Made by a program: the position numbers and the translations under genes. DNA of 64,000 nucleotides. It comes from Synechococcus sp. PROS-U-1 (lineage in GTDB: Bacteria; Cyanobacteriota; Cyanobacteriia; PCC-6307; Cyanobiaceae). The DNA lies in the NCBI RefSeq assembly GCF_014279755.1, contig NZ_CP047951.1, forward strand, positions 682,001-746,000, written 5' to 3'. The notes beneath the pieces are model-generated. The model had not been told where the DNA came from. It saw only the letters and a list, made by a program, of their open reading frames with translations, and ran no database searches. Of this stretch, positions 19,225 to 27,609 are shown in pieces. Positions within the stretch are counted from its first letter, which is position 1. Every line of letters begins with the position of its first letter.

Positions 19225-20340
19225 ATGACAGGCATCACCTCTATGGGAACGACACTGTTGATCGGATCGTGTGAGCCGTTCAGTGGGAAGTCAGCCCTAG
19301 TCCTGGGAATTGCCCAGCAGCTTGCGCGAGCCGGACAGCAGATCCGCTTCGGAAAGCCCTTGGCCACCAGCCTGGATTGGGATCCAAACCAGGGGCCGTT
19401 GCCGGAACCCCTCATCGATGATGACGTTCGCTTTGTTGGTGAAACGCTGAATCTGCCGCCTGAGCGTCTGATTCCATCGATGCATCTGCTGTCTCCGACA
19501 ACAGCTGCCCAGCGCCTTGGCCTGGGCGAGCTGGATGCAGGCGAAGGTTTCGATGAACTGCGGCAGCAAATACAGTCCGGCGAAGGACTCACCCTTTTGG
19601 AGTGCGCCGGAAGCCTGCAGGAGGGGCTGCTGTATGGCCTCAGCCTGCCGCAATTGGCGACAGGTCTTGATGCCAAGGTCGTGCTGGTGCACCTTTGGCA
19701 AGACAGCCGCAGCGTGGATGCTCTTCTGGCGGCCAAGCAGACCCTTGGAGATCGCCTGGTCGGTGTCGTCCTGAATGCTGTCACCCCCGAGGAGGTCGAG
19801 AGCTTGGAGCGTCAGGTGGTGCCTGCTCTGCAGGGCCTGGGCTTGCAGGTGTTCGGGGTCATGCCGCGTTCCCCATTGCTGCGCAGCGTCACCGTCGGTG
19901 AGTTGGTAAGACGGCTGAATGCGCGGGTGATTTGCTGCCCAGAACGGCAAGAACTGCTGGTGGAAACCCTGAGTATTGGCGCGATGAATGTGAATTCAGC
20001 CATGGAGTTCTTCCGCAAACGACGCAACATGGCTGTCGTCACGGGTGCGGATCGCACTGATATCCAGTTGGCTGCTCTGGAGGCTTCAACCCAGTGCCTG
20101 ATCCTGACTGGAGCGGGGGAACCTCTCCCTCAATTGATCAACCGCGCGGAAGAGCTGGATGTTCCCCTCCTCAAGGTGGAGCACGACACGCTCGCCACGG
20201 TAGAGGTCATTGAGCAGGCCTTCGGTCATGTGCGGCTGCATGAAGCCGTGAAGGCGACCTATGCCTTCCGTCTTGTGGAAGAGCACTGCCACCTCGATCA
20301 GCTCTTCGAAGCATTGAACCTCACGGTTCAGCACGCCTGA
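19225..20340 (+). CDS. BioD/Pta-N-like P-loop protein with DRTGG domain
   Basis: The 371-residue protein has an N-terminal P-loop ATPase domain (LLIGSCEPFSGKSALVLGIA, P-loop near residues 14-24) like dethiobiotin synthetase and the N-terminal part of some phosphotransacetylases. A C-terminal DRTGG-type region includes VVTGADRTDIQLAAL and CLILTGAGEPLP. It lacks the PTA_PTB catalytic domain, so it is not itself a phosphotransacetylase. A regulatory or nucleotide-sensing role is possible. ATG 19243 (MGTTLLIG) is an alternative start. Confidence 0.75.
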   Translation: MTGITSMGTTLLIGSCEPFSGKSALVLGIAQQLARAGQQIRFGKPLATSLDWDPNQGPLPEPLIDDDVRFVGETLNLPPERLIPSMHLLSPTTAAQRLGLGELDAGEGFDELRQQIQSGEGLTLLECAGSLQEGLLYGLSLPQLATGLDAKVVLVHLWQDSRSVDALLAAKQTLGDRLVGVVLNAVTPEEVESLERQVVPALQGLGLQVFGVMPRSPLLRSVTVGELVRRLNARVICCPERQELLVETLSIGAMNVNSAMEFFRKRRNMAVVTGADRTDIQLAALEASTQCLILTGAGEPLPQLINRAEELDVPLLKVEHDTLATVEVIEQAFGHVRLHEAVKATYAFRLVEEHCHLDQLFEALNLTVQHA

Positions 20341-20356
20341 TGGTTGCTAACTTCCG

Positions 20357-20893
20357 ATGAAATCAGGCGGCGGGTTTTCCTTGGGTCAGTCACTGGATCT
20401 GCCAGCCCTTGATCGGGTTGACACGCTTGCGCAGGAACTCGCACTGTTACAGGACAAAAGTCAGCGACGAATCGCCATCCTTGGCAGTCGGCATGTGCCT
20501 GTTGTGGCGGTTCATCTGATCGAATTGGTTGCACGCTCTCTCGTGCAGGAAGGTCATTCCCTGGTGACATCGGGATCTCAGGGCGTGAATGCTGCCGTGA
20601 TTCGAGGGTGTCTTGAAGTGGATCCTTCGAAGCTCACCGTGTTGTTGCCCCAGAGCCTCGATCGACAGGTTCCTGAAATCCGAGATCTTCTGGATCGGGT
20701 GCTGCACCTTGTGGACAAGCCCGAGCAGGATGATCTCCCCTTGCCAATGGCCAGCAGTTTGTGCAACCAAGAGATCATTAACCGGTGTGATCAGTTGATC
20801 TGCCTCGCGTTTCATGACAGCGAGACATTGTTGGCAAGTGCCCGAACAGCTGAAGATATGGGAAAAGTAGTGAGCCTTTTGTATTTTGACTAA
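20357..20893 (+). CDS. DprA/LOG-like Rossmann protein
   Basis: The 178-residue protein carries RRIAILGSRHVPVVAVHLIELVARSLVQEGHSLVTSGSQGVNAAVIRG, split by short gaps, which resembles the DprA Rossmann fold (GSR and SGSQGVN motifs). It is much shorter than DprA (about 290 or more residues) and has no DNA-binding extensions. The role is unknown; DNA-recombination mediation is only suggested by fold. It lies 16 bases after the DRTGG gene. Confidence 0.65.
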   Translation: MKSGGGFSLGQSLDLPALDRVDTLAQELALLQDKSQRRIAILGSRHVPVVAVHLIELVARSLVQEGHSLVTSGSQGVNAAVIRGCLEVDPSKLTVLLPQSLDRQVPEIRDLLDRVLHLVDKPEQDDLPLPMASSLCNQEIINRCDQLICLAFHDSETLLASARTAEDMGKVVSLLYFD

Positions 20894-20983
20894 GTCTTGA
20901 TTTGAGGTTCAAGGCTCGATAAAATTTGTTTTTGAATCACTGAACATATGGTTTGAGTAGAAGAAGCTTTTGTCTAATTGTTA

Positions 20984-22153
20984 TCATTTTGACCATTTCC
21001 TTGCGGTATTGATGGTTTTAAGGCTGCTTTTGATGAAGTGGTACTGAGGGATGTCTGTCGCCAGCCATGGGTTCGGTGCTTTGTTGATAAGGAAGACAGC
21101 TCCATTGGCCCCATCCAAGCTGATGATCGAAAGGCTTAAGTATCCATTGCCAGAGCCTGAGTGGAATAAGTATCTTCCTTGAGTCGCCGTGTCAGCGTCT
21201 CGGTTGCCGATAAAAAATCCAAGGCTGCGGCTTGGGCTGGAACTGGGAATGCTGAGTTGTTCGGCCAGGTCCTTGCTGATGAGCTTGTGCTTAGCGATGA
21301 GCGCCTGGGTGAAGGCAATGTTGAAGCGTGCCAGGTCGCTTGCTGTGCTCCACATCAAGCCGGTGGAAAGGATGGGATGCCGCATTGGTGCACGGTGATG
21401 GGGCTGATCATCCACGTCGTAGGGGATGGCAATTGTGCTGGTGTCGTTCAGAAAAAAGCGGTTGTTGAAAGTGCTCCGGTCCATGCCAGCTGGTGTCAGC
21501 ACCAACTCCTGCATGAGAGCGGGGAAGGATTGTTGGCTGATCGATTCCAAGGCCGGCTGCAGCACCGAGTAGCAGCCGTTGCAGTAGTCGAAGCTGCTGC
21601 CGGGGATCCGCACAACGGTGAGTGGTTGGTTGTTGGCAGGGGGCATTCCACGCAACACCTGCTGCAATGTCGGCAGTGTTTCCTTGGGCCCGCAGCAACC
21701 GTCGGGATAGGGATTGCTTAGGGCTCCGGTGTGGTTCAGCAGCATGCGAAAACTCACCGCTACCTTTGCTGTGTAACGATTTTCAGGGATCGTCCAACCT
21801 GTTAAATAGCGGTTGACAGGCTCATCAACTGCAATCTGTTTGGATGCCAAAAGTTTCACCGTGGCTAAGGCGGTGAGCGTTTTGGTGATCGATTGAGCCT
21901 GAAACAAGGTGTCTGCAGTCACCGGCCGCCCGCTGGCCAGGTCTGCCACGCCAAAGCCCCGCGCCCAAGCAATCCGGCTGTTTTCGATTACGGCGATGGA
22001 AGCACCAGGAATGTTGTGCTCCTGACGCAACTCTTCAATCCGCTGTTGCACTGGGCTGAACTGGACCTGCGCCAGACCTGGTTTGGACAGGAGCCCTGTT
22101 GAGAGGGTTGCCAATGTTGCCAGGCAGCCCCAGCCCAAGAGTCTGAAGGGCAT
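20984..22153 (-). CDS. Exported beta-lactamase-fold serine hydrolase (class C / PBP-like)
   Basis: The 389-residue protein has an N-terminal hydrophobic signal segment (LGWGCLATLATLSTGLLS). The catalytic motif SITK (SxxK, in FQAQSITKTLTAL, about residue 92) and the second motif YCN (YxN, near residue 193) are present, with a late LFHSGSGNGYLS matching the KTG-like HxG box. Such enzymes include D-alanyl-D-alanine peptidases and esterases; the substrate cannot be told. It is probably periplasmic. Confidence 0.82.
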   Translation of the reverse strand: MPFRLLGWGCLATLATLSTGLLSKPGLAQVQFSPVQQRIEELRQEHNIPGASIAVIENSRIAWARGFGVADLASGRPVTADTLFQAQSITKTLTALATVKLLASKQIAVDEPVNRYLTGWTIPENRYTAKVAVSFRMLLNHTGALSNPYPDGCCGPKETLPTLQQVLRGMPPANNQPLTVVRIPGSSFDYCNGCYSVLQPALESISQQSFPALMQELVLTPAGMDRSTFNNRFFLNDTSTIAIPYDVDDQPHHRAPMRHPILSTGLMWSTASDLARFNIAFTQALIAKHKLISKDLAEQLSIPSSSPSRSLGFFIGNRDADTATQGRYLFHSGSGNGYLSLSIISLDGANGAVFLINKAPNPWLATDIPQYHFIKSSLKTINTARKWSK

Positions 22154-22200
22154 CGCTGGTGCAGTCAGCTAAGCCACAAACCTAGGCCGAAGGCTTGTGG

Positions 22201-22653
22201 TCAACCATTCAGGAGTGCTTTCAGCCCTTCGCTGTACAGAATGCCGCTGCAAAGCAGACCAGTGGCCCAACACAGGCCCCGAGCGGGGGGGGTGTTGGCC
22301 ACATAGGCGGCGATGTAGGCGAGGCGCAACGCTGGATGGGCAAATGCGGCCACCACGGCTGCCGAAGGCAATGCGCCGGTATGTAGTGCAGCGGTTAGGG
22401 CCAACAAAGCTGCCGGGGCATGCAGCGTGAAGGCCTCAAAGCTGTTTTGGTGGGCCCAGCTGGCGCGCTTGCCCCAGGCCGGATAGCGGTCGAACATGGC
22501 CCGGGGTGCGGCCATGTCTTTCATTTCGAAGTTTGCGGCTGACCGCGCGGCGCCCAACGGAAGAATGCTGGCCACGACTGAGCCACCGGAGAGCACTAGC
22601 GACCAGGCGTAAGGAGCCGCATCTGTGGCGGTGAACAGCTGCAGCAGCGACAT
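22201..22653 (-). CDS. MAPEG family membrane protein
   Basis: The 150-residue protein has four hydrophobic helices and the MAPEG-like segment RASWAHQNSFEAFTLHAPAALLALT, with the conserved N and E of the second helix. The family includes glutathione-dependent membrane enzymes. The specific activity is unknown. It follows the serine hydrolase locus in the minus direction with a 47-base gap and is divergent from yajQ. Confidence 0.8.
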   Translation of the reverse strand: MSLLQLFTATDAAPYAWSLVLSGGSVVASILPLGAARSAANFEMKDMAAPRAMFDRYPAWGKRASWAHQNSFEAFTLHAPAALLALTAALHTGALPSAAVVAAFAHPALRLAYIAAYVANTPPARGLCWATGLLCSGILYSEGLKALLNG

Positions 22654-22708
22654 TGTTGGGGAATCAGACCGCGCCTTTCTAAGCTGAGCTCAGGTAAGAG
22701 CGCGAGTC

Positions 22709-23206
22709 ATGGCCAGCACCTATTCCTTTGACGTTGTCTCCGATTTCGATCGGCAGGAGCTGGTCAACACCCTGGATCAGGTGCGTCGGGATGTGGGCAA
22801 TCGTTATGACCTCAAGGATTCCAACACGGAGATTGAGCTGGAGGAGACGGAGTTGGTGATCACCACGGCCAGTGATATGACGCTCCAGGCAGTTGAGGAT
22901 GTGCTTCGAACCAAAGCGACCAAACGCAACCTTTCACTCAAGATTTTTGATTTTCAAACCCCTGAAACAGCGGGGGGTAATAGGGTGAAGCAGGTGGTGA
23001 AGTTACGCAAGGGTCTCAGTCAGGAGATCGCAAAGAAACTGAGCAAGATGGTTCGCGATGAACTCAAGAAAGTGACCGTTGCAATCCAGGGCGAAAGTGT
23101 GCGGATTACTGGTAAAAACAAGGATGATCTTCAGGCTGCTATCCAGCTGGTGAAGAGCAAAGAGGATGAACTTGATGTTCCCCTGCAGTTTGAGAACTAT
23201 CGCTGA
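22709..23206 (+). CDS. yajQ: YajQ family cyclic-di-GMP-binding protein
   Basis: The 165-residue protein has the UPF0234 features: YSFDVVSDFDRQELVNTLDQ at the N terminus, then NRYDLKDSNTEIEL, and the C-terminal VRITGKNKDDLQAAIQLVK. The fold is two ferredoxin-like domains. Some homologues bind cyclic-di-GMP or nucleic acid. It is a single-gene unit here. Confidence 0.92.
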   Translation: MASTYSFDVVSDFDRQELVNTLDQVRRDVGNRYDLKDSNTEIELEETELVITTASDMTLQAVEDVLRTKATKRNLSLKIFDFQTPETAGGNRVKQVVKLRKGLSQEIAKKLSKMVRDELKKVTVAIQGESVRITGKNKDDLQAAIQLVKSKEDELDVPLQFENYR

Positions 23207-23277
23207 TCAAAGGGAGCAGGGTCTGACATTGCGTTGAGGTCCATCCTTGGAATCGCTTGGACTGCATTGCAATGACG

Positions 23278-23475
23278 ATGCCAGCCAGGGATGTCCTGCA
23301 CTTGTGGTGGGATGCCCTCAGCTCGCGCAGGCCTGGTTGGATTGCCTTGGCTTGCGGGCACAACAACGCTGATCTGATTATCTCGAGGGGGCAGGCTTGG
23401 TTGGAGAGGCGTGCCACGGGGATCTCCAGATGGATGGATTCAGGGATGCTCGGTTTGCCCGAAGCAGATCCCTAG
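23278..23475 (+). CDS. Possible small protein (65 aa), uncertain
   Basis: The 327-base gap between yajQ and the glycosyltransferase (23207-23533) holds one plausible frame beginning at ATG 23278. It encodes a Trp- and Arg-rich peptide with DVLHLWWDALSSRR and RGQAWLERRATG. The frame could start at 23257. No family is recognised. The rest of the gap, especially 23476-23533, is AT-rich (TGGTAATTTAAACC) and probably carries the glycosyltransferase promoter. Confidence 0.35.
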   Translation: MPARDVLHLWWDALSSRRPGWIALACGHNNADLIISRGQAWLERRATGISRWMDSGMLGLPEADP

Positions 23476-23533
23476 ATACAGAATGTTTTTTAGGGACATT
23501 GTGTGGTAATTTAAACCAAATTCAATTTTTTTG

Positions 23534-24535
23534 GTGAGCAGTTACGCCATCGTTGTGCGCGCTTTTGATGGTGAAGCTCCTTACCTCCAGTCTTTCATTG
23601 ACTATCATCGTCGCCTTGGTGTTGAGGCCTTTTATCCAGTGCTTGCTCCAGGGGCAGCGCCATTGTGTAGAGACATATTCGCAAAAAATCAGATTCGCTT
23701 CCATGAGTCCGAAGGTCAGAGAATTGGCAGTGTTCAGGATCTAATTCGAGAGGATTATGTTGCCGTTATCGATGCAGATGAATACTTGCATCCTGATTTA
23801 TTTCGATTCCTTGACGAAGAAAGTGTTGAATCTCTCCTGATGCCATGGAGGCTGACAGCATCGCTGGATGATGATTTTTTTGAGTCTGCTCAAAAGAAGT
23901 TTTTTGTTTTTCCCCAGGTCAAATCGATCGTTCAAACCTCCGCGCTCAAGCGGCTGCGTCTCCATGCTTCCAACACCAGTGGCTCCGGTCGCTGTCTTGG
24001 GATTGCCCAAGGTCAACAATTCCCTGTTCAGCACTACTACCTTCGCGGTCTTGATGATCTGCTGTTGAAGGAGGGTGGTGTGGTCAGGCGAACCCTGGCT
24101 CAGAGCTCAGGCCGGAAGCAGGTGAATTTGAATGCGGATGCGGATGCGGATTCGCTGGATTTTCCCAGCCGCCATGCCCGAGTGGCGTTTTTATTGAACG
24201 TTCTGGAGACCAGGCCTGAGCAGCTCGATCCCTACAGCATGACGTTGGATCGATCCATGTTGGATTATCTCCGGAACAGTGTTCATGGTGATCCTGATGC
24301 TGCCAAGCAAGCTCTTCGTGACAGCGTTGCAAGGATCCAAAGGGTGTATCGAAAGCGCACGATCCATCGAGAAATTAGAGCGACGCAGCAACTGCTTGCT
24401 TCAGATCCACACAAGGTCAGTTATCAGAAACGGGTTTTGAAGTTGCTACGGCGTGATTTTGAATTTCGTCAATCTTGGTTGGGGCTTTTTGAAAATGCTC
24501 GGGATTCCTTGTTGATGAACAGGGGGCGCTTGTAA
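23534..24535 (+). CDS. Glycosyltransferase family 2-like protein
   Basis: The 333-residue protein starts at GTG 23534. YAIVVRAFDGEAPYLQSFIDYHRRLGVEAFYP is the nucleotide-sugar-binding start, split by gaps, and VAVIDADEYLHPD (about residue 77) supplies the DxD-type metal motif. This layout matches the glycosyltransferase-92/GT2_4 type used in surface glycan synthesis. The C-terminal third is basic and helical. Codon use and base composition are AT-richer than the flanks. A triple GCGGAT repeat encodes an ADADAD run near residue 202. Confidence 0.78.
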   Translation: MSSYAIVVRAFDGEAPYLQSFIDYHRRLGVEAFYPVLAPGAAPLCRDIFAKNQIRFHESEGQRIGSVQDLIREDYVAVIDADEYLHPDLFRFLDEESVESLLMPWRLTASLDDDFFESAQKKFFVFPQVKSIVQTSALKRLRLHASNTSGSGRCLGIAQGQQFPVQHYYLRGLDDLLLKEGGVVRRTLAQSSGRKQVNLNADADADSLDFPSRHARVAFLLNVLETRPEQLDPYSMTLDRSMLDYLRNSVHGDPDAAKQALRDSVARIQRVYRKRTIHREIRATQQLLASDPHKVSYQKRVLKLLRRDFEFRQSWLGLFENARDSLLMNRGRL

Positions 24536-24553
24536 GTCTGCGATGTTGGCTTG

Positions 24554-24799
24554 TTATGTCGCATCTCGTCGACCGTCAATGATTCGAGCCAGTTCCAGGA
24601 AGTAGCCAGCGGTGCACCAACGTCCGTGGCTGCGGGAGCGGTTCTCCGTGTCCGAGCGGATTTCGCCGGTTTCGGCCATCAGCAAATCGAGTTCCCCCTG
24701 CGGCAAGTCATAGAGCTCCTGCAGTTCCAGCTCCCGGTTCAGCAGATGGCTGCGGAACCATTTGCGGGTTTGTTCCTGGGGTGGGACGTCGCTGTTCAC
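24554..24799 (-). CDS. Small conserved-looking hypothetical protein (81 aa)
   Basis: The protein is acidic and helical (LNRELELQELYDLPQGELDLLMAETGE) and ends in RCTAGYFLELARIID-like sequence (HGRWCTAGYFLELARII). No family is recalled with certainty. It is convergent with the glycosyltransferase and divergent from the PRTase, filling an otherwise empty gap. Confidence 0.6.
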   Translation of the reverse strand: MNSDVPPQEQTRKWFRSHLLNRELELQELYDLPQGELDLLMAETGEIRSDTENRSRSHGRWCTAGYFLELARIIDGRRDAT

Positions 24800-24834
24800 G
24801 GTGCATCTTGGCCTGAATGTGTCATTCTCCGGCC

Positions 24835-25227
24835 ATGCGGGTTCTCAGCTGGGCTCAATTTGATCAGGCTGTGGCCCAGCTCGCAGCGCGCTTTGCAGAT
24901 GCAGAGCTGACGGGGGTCTATGGGGTCCCCAGAGGTGGGCTGTGCCTTGCGGTTGCACTCAGCCATGCCATGGAGCGGCCGCTGCTGTCGGTCCCCAACC
25001 GATCGGCGTTGATTGTGGACGATGTTTATGAAACCGGTCGCACGTTGAAGGCAGTGCATGATCAGGTTCCGCAGGCCTCATTCGCGGTGTGGGTAAGCAA
25101 AGGCACGCCAGATTGGTGGACGGCAGCGCTGGTTGCCGACTCCTCGGAATGGGTGGTGTTCCCCTGGGAAAACGTTGAGCGGGCCCGTGCGGATGAGCAG
25201 GCCTATCGCGCCTCTCGTGGTTTGTGA
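24835..25227 (+). CDS. Phosphoribosyltransferase-like protein
   Basis: The 130-residue protein (ATG 24835) has the PRPP-binding loop SALIVDDVYETGRTLKA (about residues 58-74) and a VYGVPRGGLCLAVAL region like the PPi loop of type I PRTases. It is shorter than GPT/HPRT (about 150 or more residues). The base specificity is unknown. Its TGA overlaps the ATG of the deoxyribosyltransferase, giving tight coupling of two nucleobase-handling genes. An upstream start at 24817 is possible. Confidence 0.78.
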   Translation: MRVLSWAQFDQAVAQLAARFADAELTGVYGVPRGGLCLAVALSHAMERPLLSVPNRSALIVDDVYETGRTLKAVHDQVPQASFAVWVSKGTPDWWTAALVADSSEWVVFPWENVERARADEQAYRASRGL

Positions 25228-25697
25228 TGAATAACACCTCACGCACGATTTATCTGGCGTCTCCCTATGGCTTCTCGGCCCAGTGGAAGCGACTGTTGTT
25301 GCCGGAGTTCGTGCGTGCGTTGGAAGCGCTGAACCTGGAGGTGTGGGAGCCCTTCGCTCGTAATGGCCAGGTGAACCTGGCGGAACCGGGTTGGGCGTAT
25401 CGCGTCGCGCAGCGCGACCTGCAGGATGTGCGCGATGCCGATGCACTGTTGGCGATCGTCAATGGAACCCCACCGGATGAAGGGGTGATGGTGGAACTTG
25501 GGGCTGCCATCGCTTTGGGAAAACCGACGTTTCTGTTTCGAGATGATTTCCGCAGGTGCACCGATTCCGAGCAGTATCCGCTCAATTTGATGTTGTTTGC
25601 CGGTCTGCCGGAGCAGGGCTGGAACGATTACGTCTACACCGATCTTGCGGAGCTCGGGGATCCCCGAAAGGCCATGGCACGCTGGGCGCTCTCCTGA
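25227..25697 (+). CDS. Nucleoside 2-deoxyribosyltransferase-like protein
   Basis: The 156-residue protein has the family start TIYLASPYGFS, the Asp/Glu-rich block RDLQDVRDADALLAIVNGTPPDEGVMVELGAAIALGKPTFLF (given here in parts: NGTPPDEGVMVELG contains the probable catalytic Glu), and a C-terminal helix. The enzymes exchange the base of deoxynucleosides or hydrolyse deoxynucleotides. Adjacent to the PRTase, it suggests a purine/pyrimidine salvage pair. A preceding GTG at 25224 is an alternative start. Confidence 0.82.
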   Translation: MNNTSRTIYLASPYGFSAQWKRLLLPEFVRALEALNLEVWEPFARNGQVNLAEPGWAYRVAQRDLQDVRDADALLAIVNGTPPDEGVMVELGAAIALGKPTFLFRDDFRRCTDSEQYPLNLMLFAGLPEQGWNDYVYTDLAELGDPRKAMARWALS

Positions 25698-25706
25698 GTT
25701 GAGGTC

Positions 25707-26795
25707 ATGCCGGCGACGCTCTATCTGATCACGCCACTGATTGCTCTGCTGGCCTCCGGGCTGGTCATTGCAGTGATCCGTTTCCTTGATGTGTTGGAGC
25801 GCGAGTCGTGGTGGGCAATCGGCCTCTGCTTTGTCATCGGCCTGATGACTGTGATCCCGGCCATCGTGATCTGCAGTATCTCCACCATCTATTGGGCGGC
25901 CCTCTTGGGTGAATCGGCTCCGTTGGAGATGCTGCAGGTCACGGTTGATGCCCCATTGTTTGAAGAGATTGTCAAGGGGATCGGTGTTGCAGTGGCATTA
26001 CTGCTGATTCGTCGTCAGATCGATTCGCTCACGGACTACATCGTTTACTCCGCTGTTGTTGCGATTGCCTTTGAGTTTTGCGAAAACATCCTTTATTTGT
26101 GGTCTCGTCTTTCCATGCCAGACGGCGCACTGTTGGCATGGATTGGTGAAATTAATGCTCGCACGATTGGCTCGGCGGGCATGCATGCTCTCTTTACGGT
26201 TTGGATCGGATTTGCATTGTGGTGTCTGATCGAAGGGCGGGGATACCTTCGCTGGGTTGGTGGTTTGTTCGGTGTTGTTTTGGCGGTGCTTTTGCATGCC
26301 ATCAACAACATCGGAGCTTATTTCAGCAATGTGGGTGATCCCGCAACAATTAGCGCGGTGAACCAGGCGGGTTTCACCGTCGGAGTGATTGGAAACACGA
26401 TTCAAATGGCTTTGTTCTTGGCCTTGATCGGATCCGCGATTCTTCAGGATTTGCACCTGCTTTCCAAATATGGATTGGCTCTTCAGCAGCGTCTGCTGGC
26501 TCTCCCTGATGATCAACAGGAGGTTGCTATGGCCAGGCTTCAGGCTTTCCTCAATCCCTTCCATCACCTTGTGGCTCACTCCCAGAGCACCTGGTTGCTC
26601 ACACCACTTTCCAGAACGTCACCGGTCGCTCGGGCGGAGTACGGCCGGTTCGCGAAGGCGGCTCTTCAAGCCAGCAAGCAACTAAAAGCCAGCAAACAAG
26701 GTCGCGAGATGGCATCGGCTTTATCGGACGCGGGCCTTGGCCTTCTTCTTATGAACTGTGATCCAGCTCAAACGGATGGGGAAGCAGCTCGCTGA
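25707..26795 (+). CDS. PrsW-family intramembrane protease
   Basis: The 362-residue polytopic protein has the three PrsW/CAAX-like motifs in hydrophobic helices: FEEIVKGIGV (EExxK), FEFCENILYL (FxxxE) and LLHAINNIGAYF (HxxxN). About eight membrane helices are followed by a cytoplasmic tail of about 105 residues. PrsW in Bacillus cleaves an anti-sigma factor; no anti-sigma gene is adjacent here. The last 47 bases overlap convergent cdd. Confidence 0.82.
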   Translation: MPATLYLITPLIALLASGLVIAVIRFLDVLERESWWAIGLCFVIGLMTVIPAIVICSISTIYWAALLGESAPLEMLQVTVDAPLFEEIVKGIGVAVALLLIRRQIDSLTDYIVYSAVVAIAFEFCENILYLWSRLSMPDGALLAWIGEINARTIGSAGMHALFTVWIGFALWCLIEGRGYLRWVGGLFGVVLAVLLHAINNIGAYFSNVGDPATISAVNQAGFTVGVIGNTIQMALFLALIGSAILQDLHLLSKYGLALQQRLLALPDDQQEVAMARLQAFLNPFHHLVAHSQSTWLLTPLSRTSPVARAEYGRFAKAALQASKQLKASKQGREMASALSDAGLGLLLMNCDPAQTDGEAAR

Positions 26796-27162
26796 GGTGT
26801 TGGTGCCCCACGCCATCAATGTGAATCTTGGCGTCTGCAGGTAATAACTCTTGCATCACCTGACGGCACGCGCCGCATGGCATGCGGGAGCCAGGAGCGG
26901 CATCGGTCTGGGCATCGACGCAGCTCACGGCCAGTTCCAGTGGTCGTTTGCCCTGGGTAATCGCTGCAAACAACGCAACGCGCTCTGCACAGATGCTGAG
27001 CCCATAACTCGCGTTTTCCACGTTGCAGCCGTCGATCACGCTGCCGTCGTCACACCGCACGGCGGCACCCACATGGAAGTTGGAATAAGGGCAATGGGCA
27101 CGGGTTGCAGCCTGTCGTGCGACTACTAGCAGCGACTCAGCGTTGTTGTCGGCAGAAGCCAT
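26749..27162 (-). CDS. cdd: Cytidine deaminase
   Basis: The 137-residue enzyme (ATG 27162) deaminates cytidine/deoxycytidine. The zinc site is visible as the CNVENASYGLSICAERVALF block (Cys and the Glu of the motif) and PCGACRQVMQEL (PCxxC). YSNFHVGAAVR is the N-terminal substrate segment. It completes a salvage neighbourhood with the PRTase and deoxyribosyltransferase on the other strand. A start at 27174 would add 4 residues. Confidence 0.93.
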   Translation of the reverse strand: MASADNNAESLLVVARQAATRAHCPYSNFHVGAAVRCDDGSVIDGCNVENASYGLSICAERVALFAAITQGKRPLELAVSCVDAQTDAAPGSRMPCGACRQVMQELLPADAKIHIDGVGHQHLSELLPHPFELDHSS

Positions 27163-27601
27163 GGGCCGTTTCAAGAAGGCTGGTCAGGGTTTGGGTCCCA
27201 CCGGATTGGGTCAGGCGTGATTGTTGGCTGAGTTTGAAGCCGTGCTGTGCATCAATCATCAGATCGCCGTTCACAGCGACACGACTTTCGCTGGCTGGCT
27301 GTGTGGAGCCATCGGCACCGCTGAATTGCAGCGGGCCCAATGGAGCTTCGTAGGACCAGTGATAGCTCGTTTTTGAGCCTTCACTCTGTTCAAGACCGGA
27401 GCTGCTGAAGCGTTCGACCAGGGGTGTGAGTCTGCTCTCGATCACCGTCGCCGGTTCAATGCTGGGCTTGCCACCTCGGCGAACCAGAAATTGTTGCTGT
27501 TCAAGCTGGCGAATGCCATCAATGGGCTGGCCTGACCAATGGCTCTCCACGGTCTGGATGGTGCAGACCAGTGGAGGTGGAGGAGGTGCTGAGGCCAGCA
27601 C
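27137..27601 (-). CDS. Hypothetical protein (154 aa), possibly exported
   Basis: It starts at GTG 27601, 8 bases after the hemL stop, and overlaps the cdd start by 26 bases, suggesting a hemL-hyp-cdd transcript. The N terminus LASAPPPPPLVCTIQTVESHW has Pro-rich and Cys features but no clear signal peptide. The body is beta-rich with Ser/Gln repeats (LSQQSRLTQSGGTQTL). No family is recognised. Confidence 0.6.
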   Translation of the reverse strand: MLASAPPPPPLVCTIQTVESHWSGQPIDGIRQLEQQQFLVRRGGKPSIEPATVIESRLTPLVERFSSSGLEQSEGSKTSYHWSYEAPLGPLQFSGADGSTQPASESRVAVNGDLMIDAQHGFKLSQQSRLTQSGGTQTLTSLLETAHGFCRQQR

Positions 27602-27609
27602 AATCAGGA

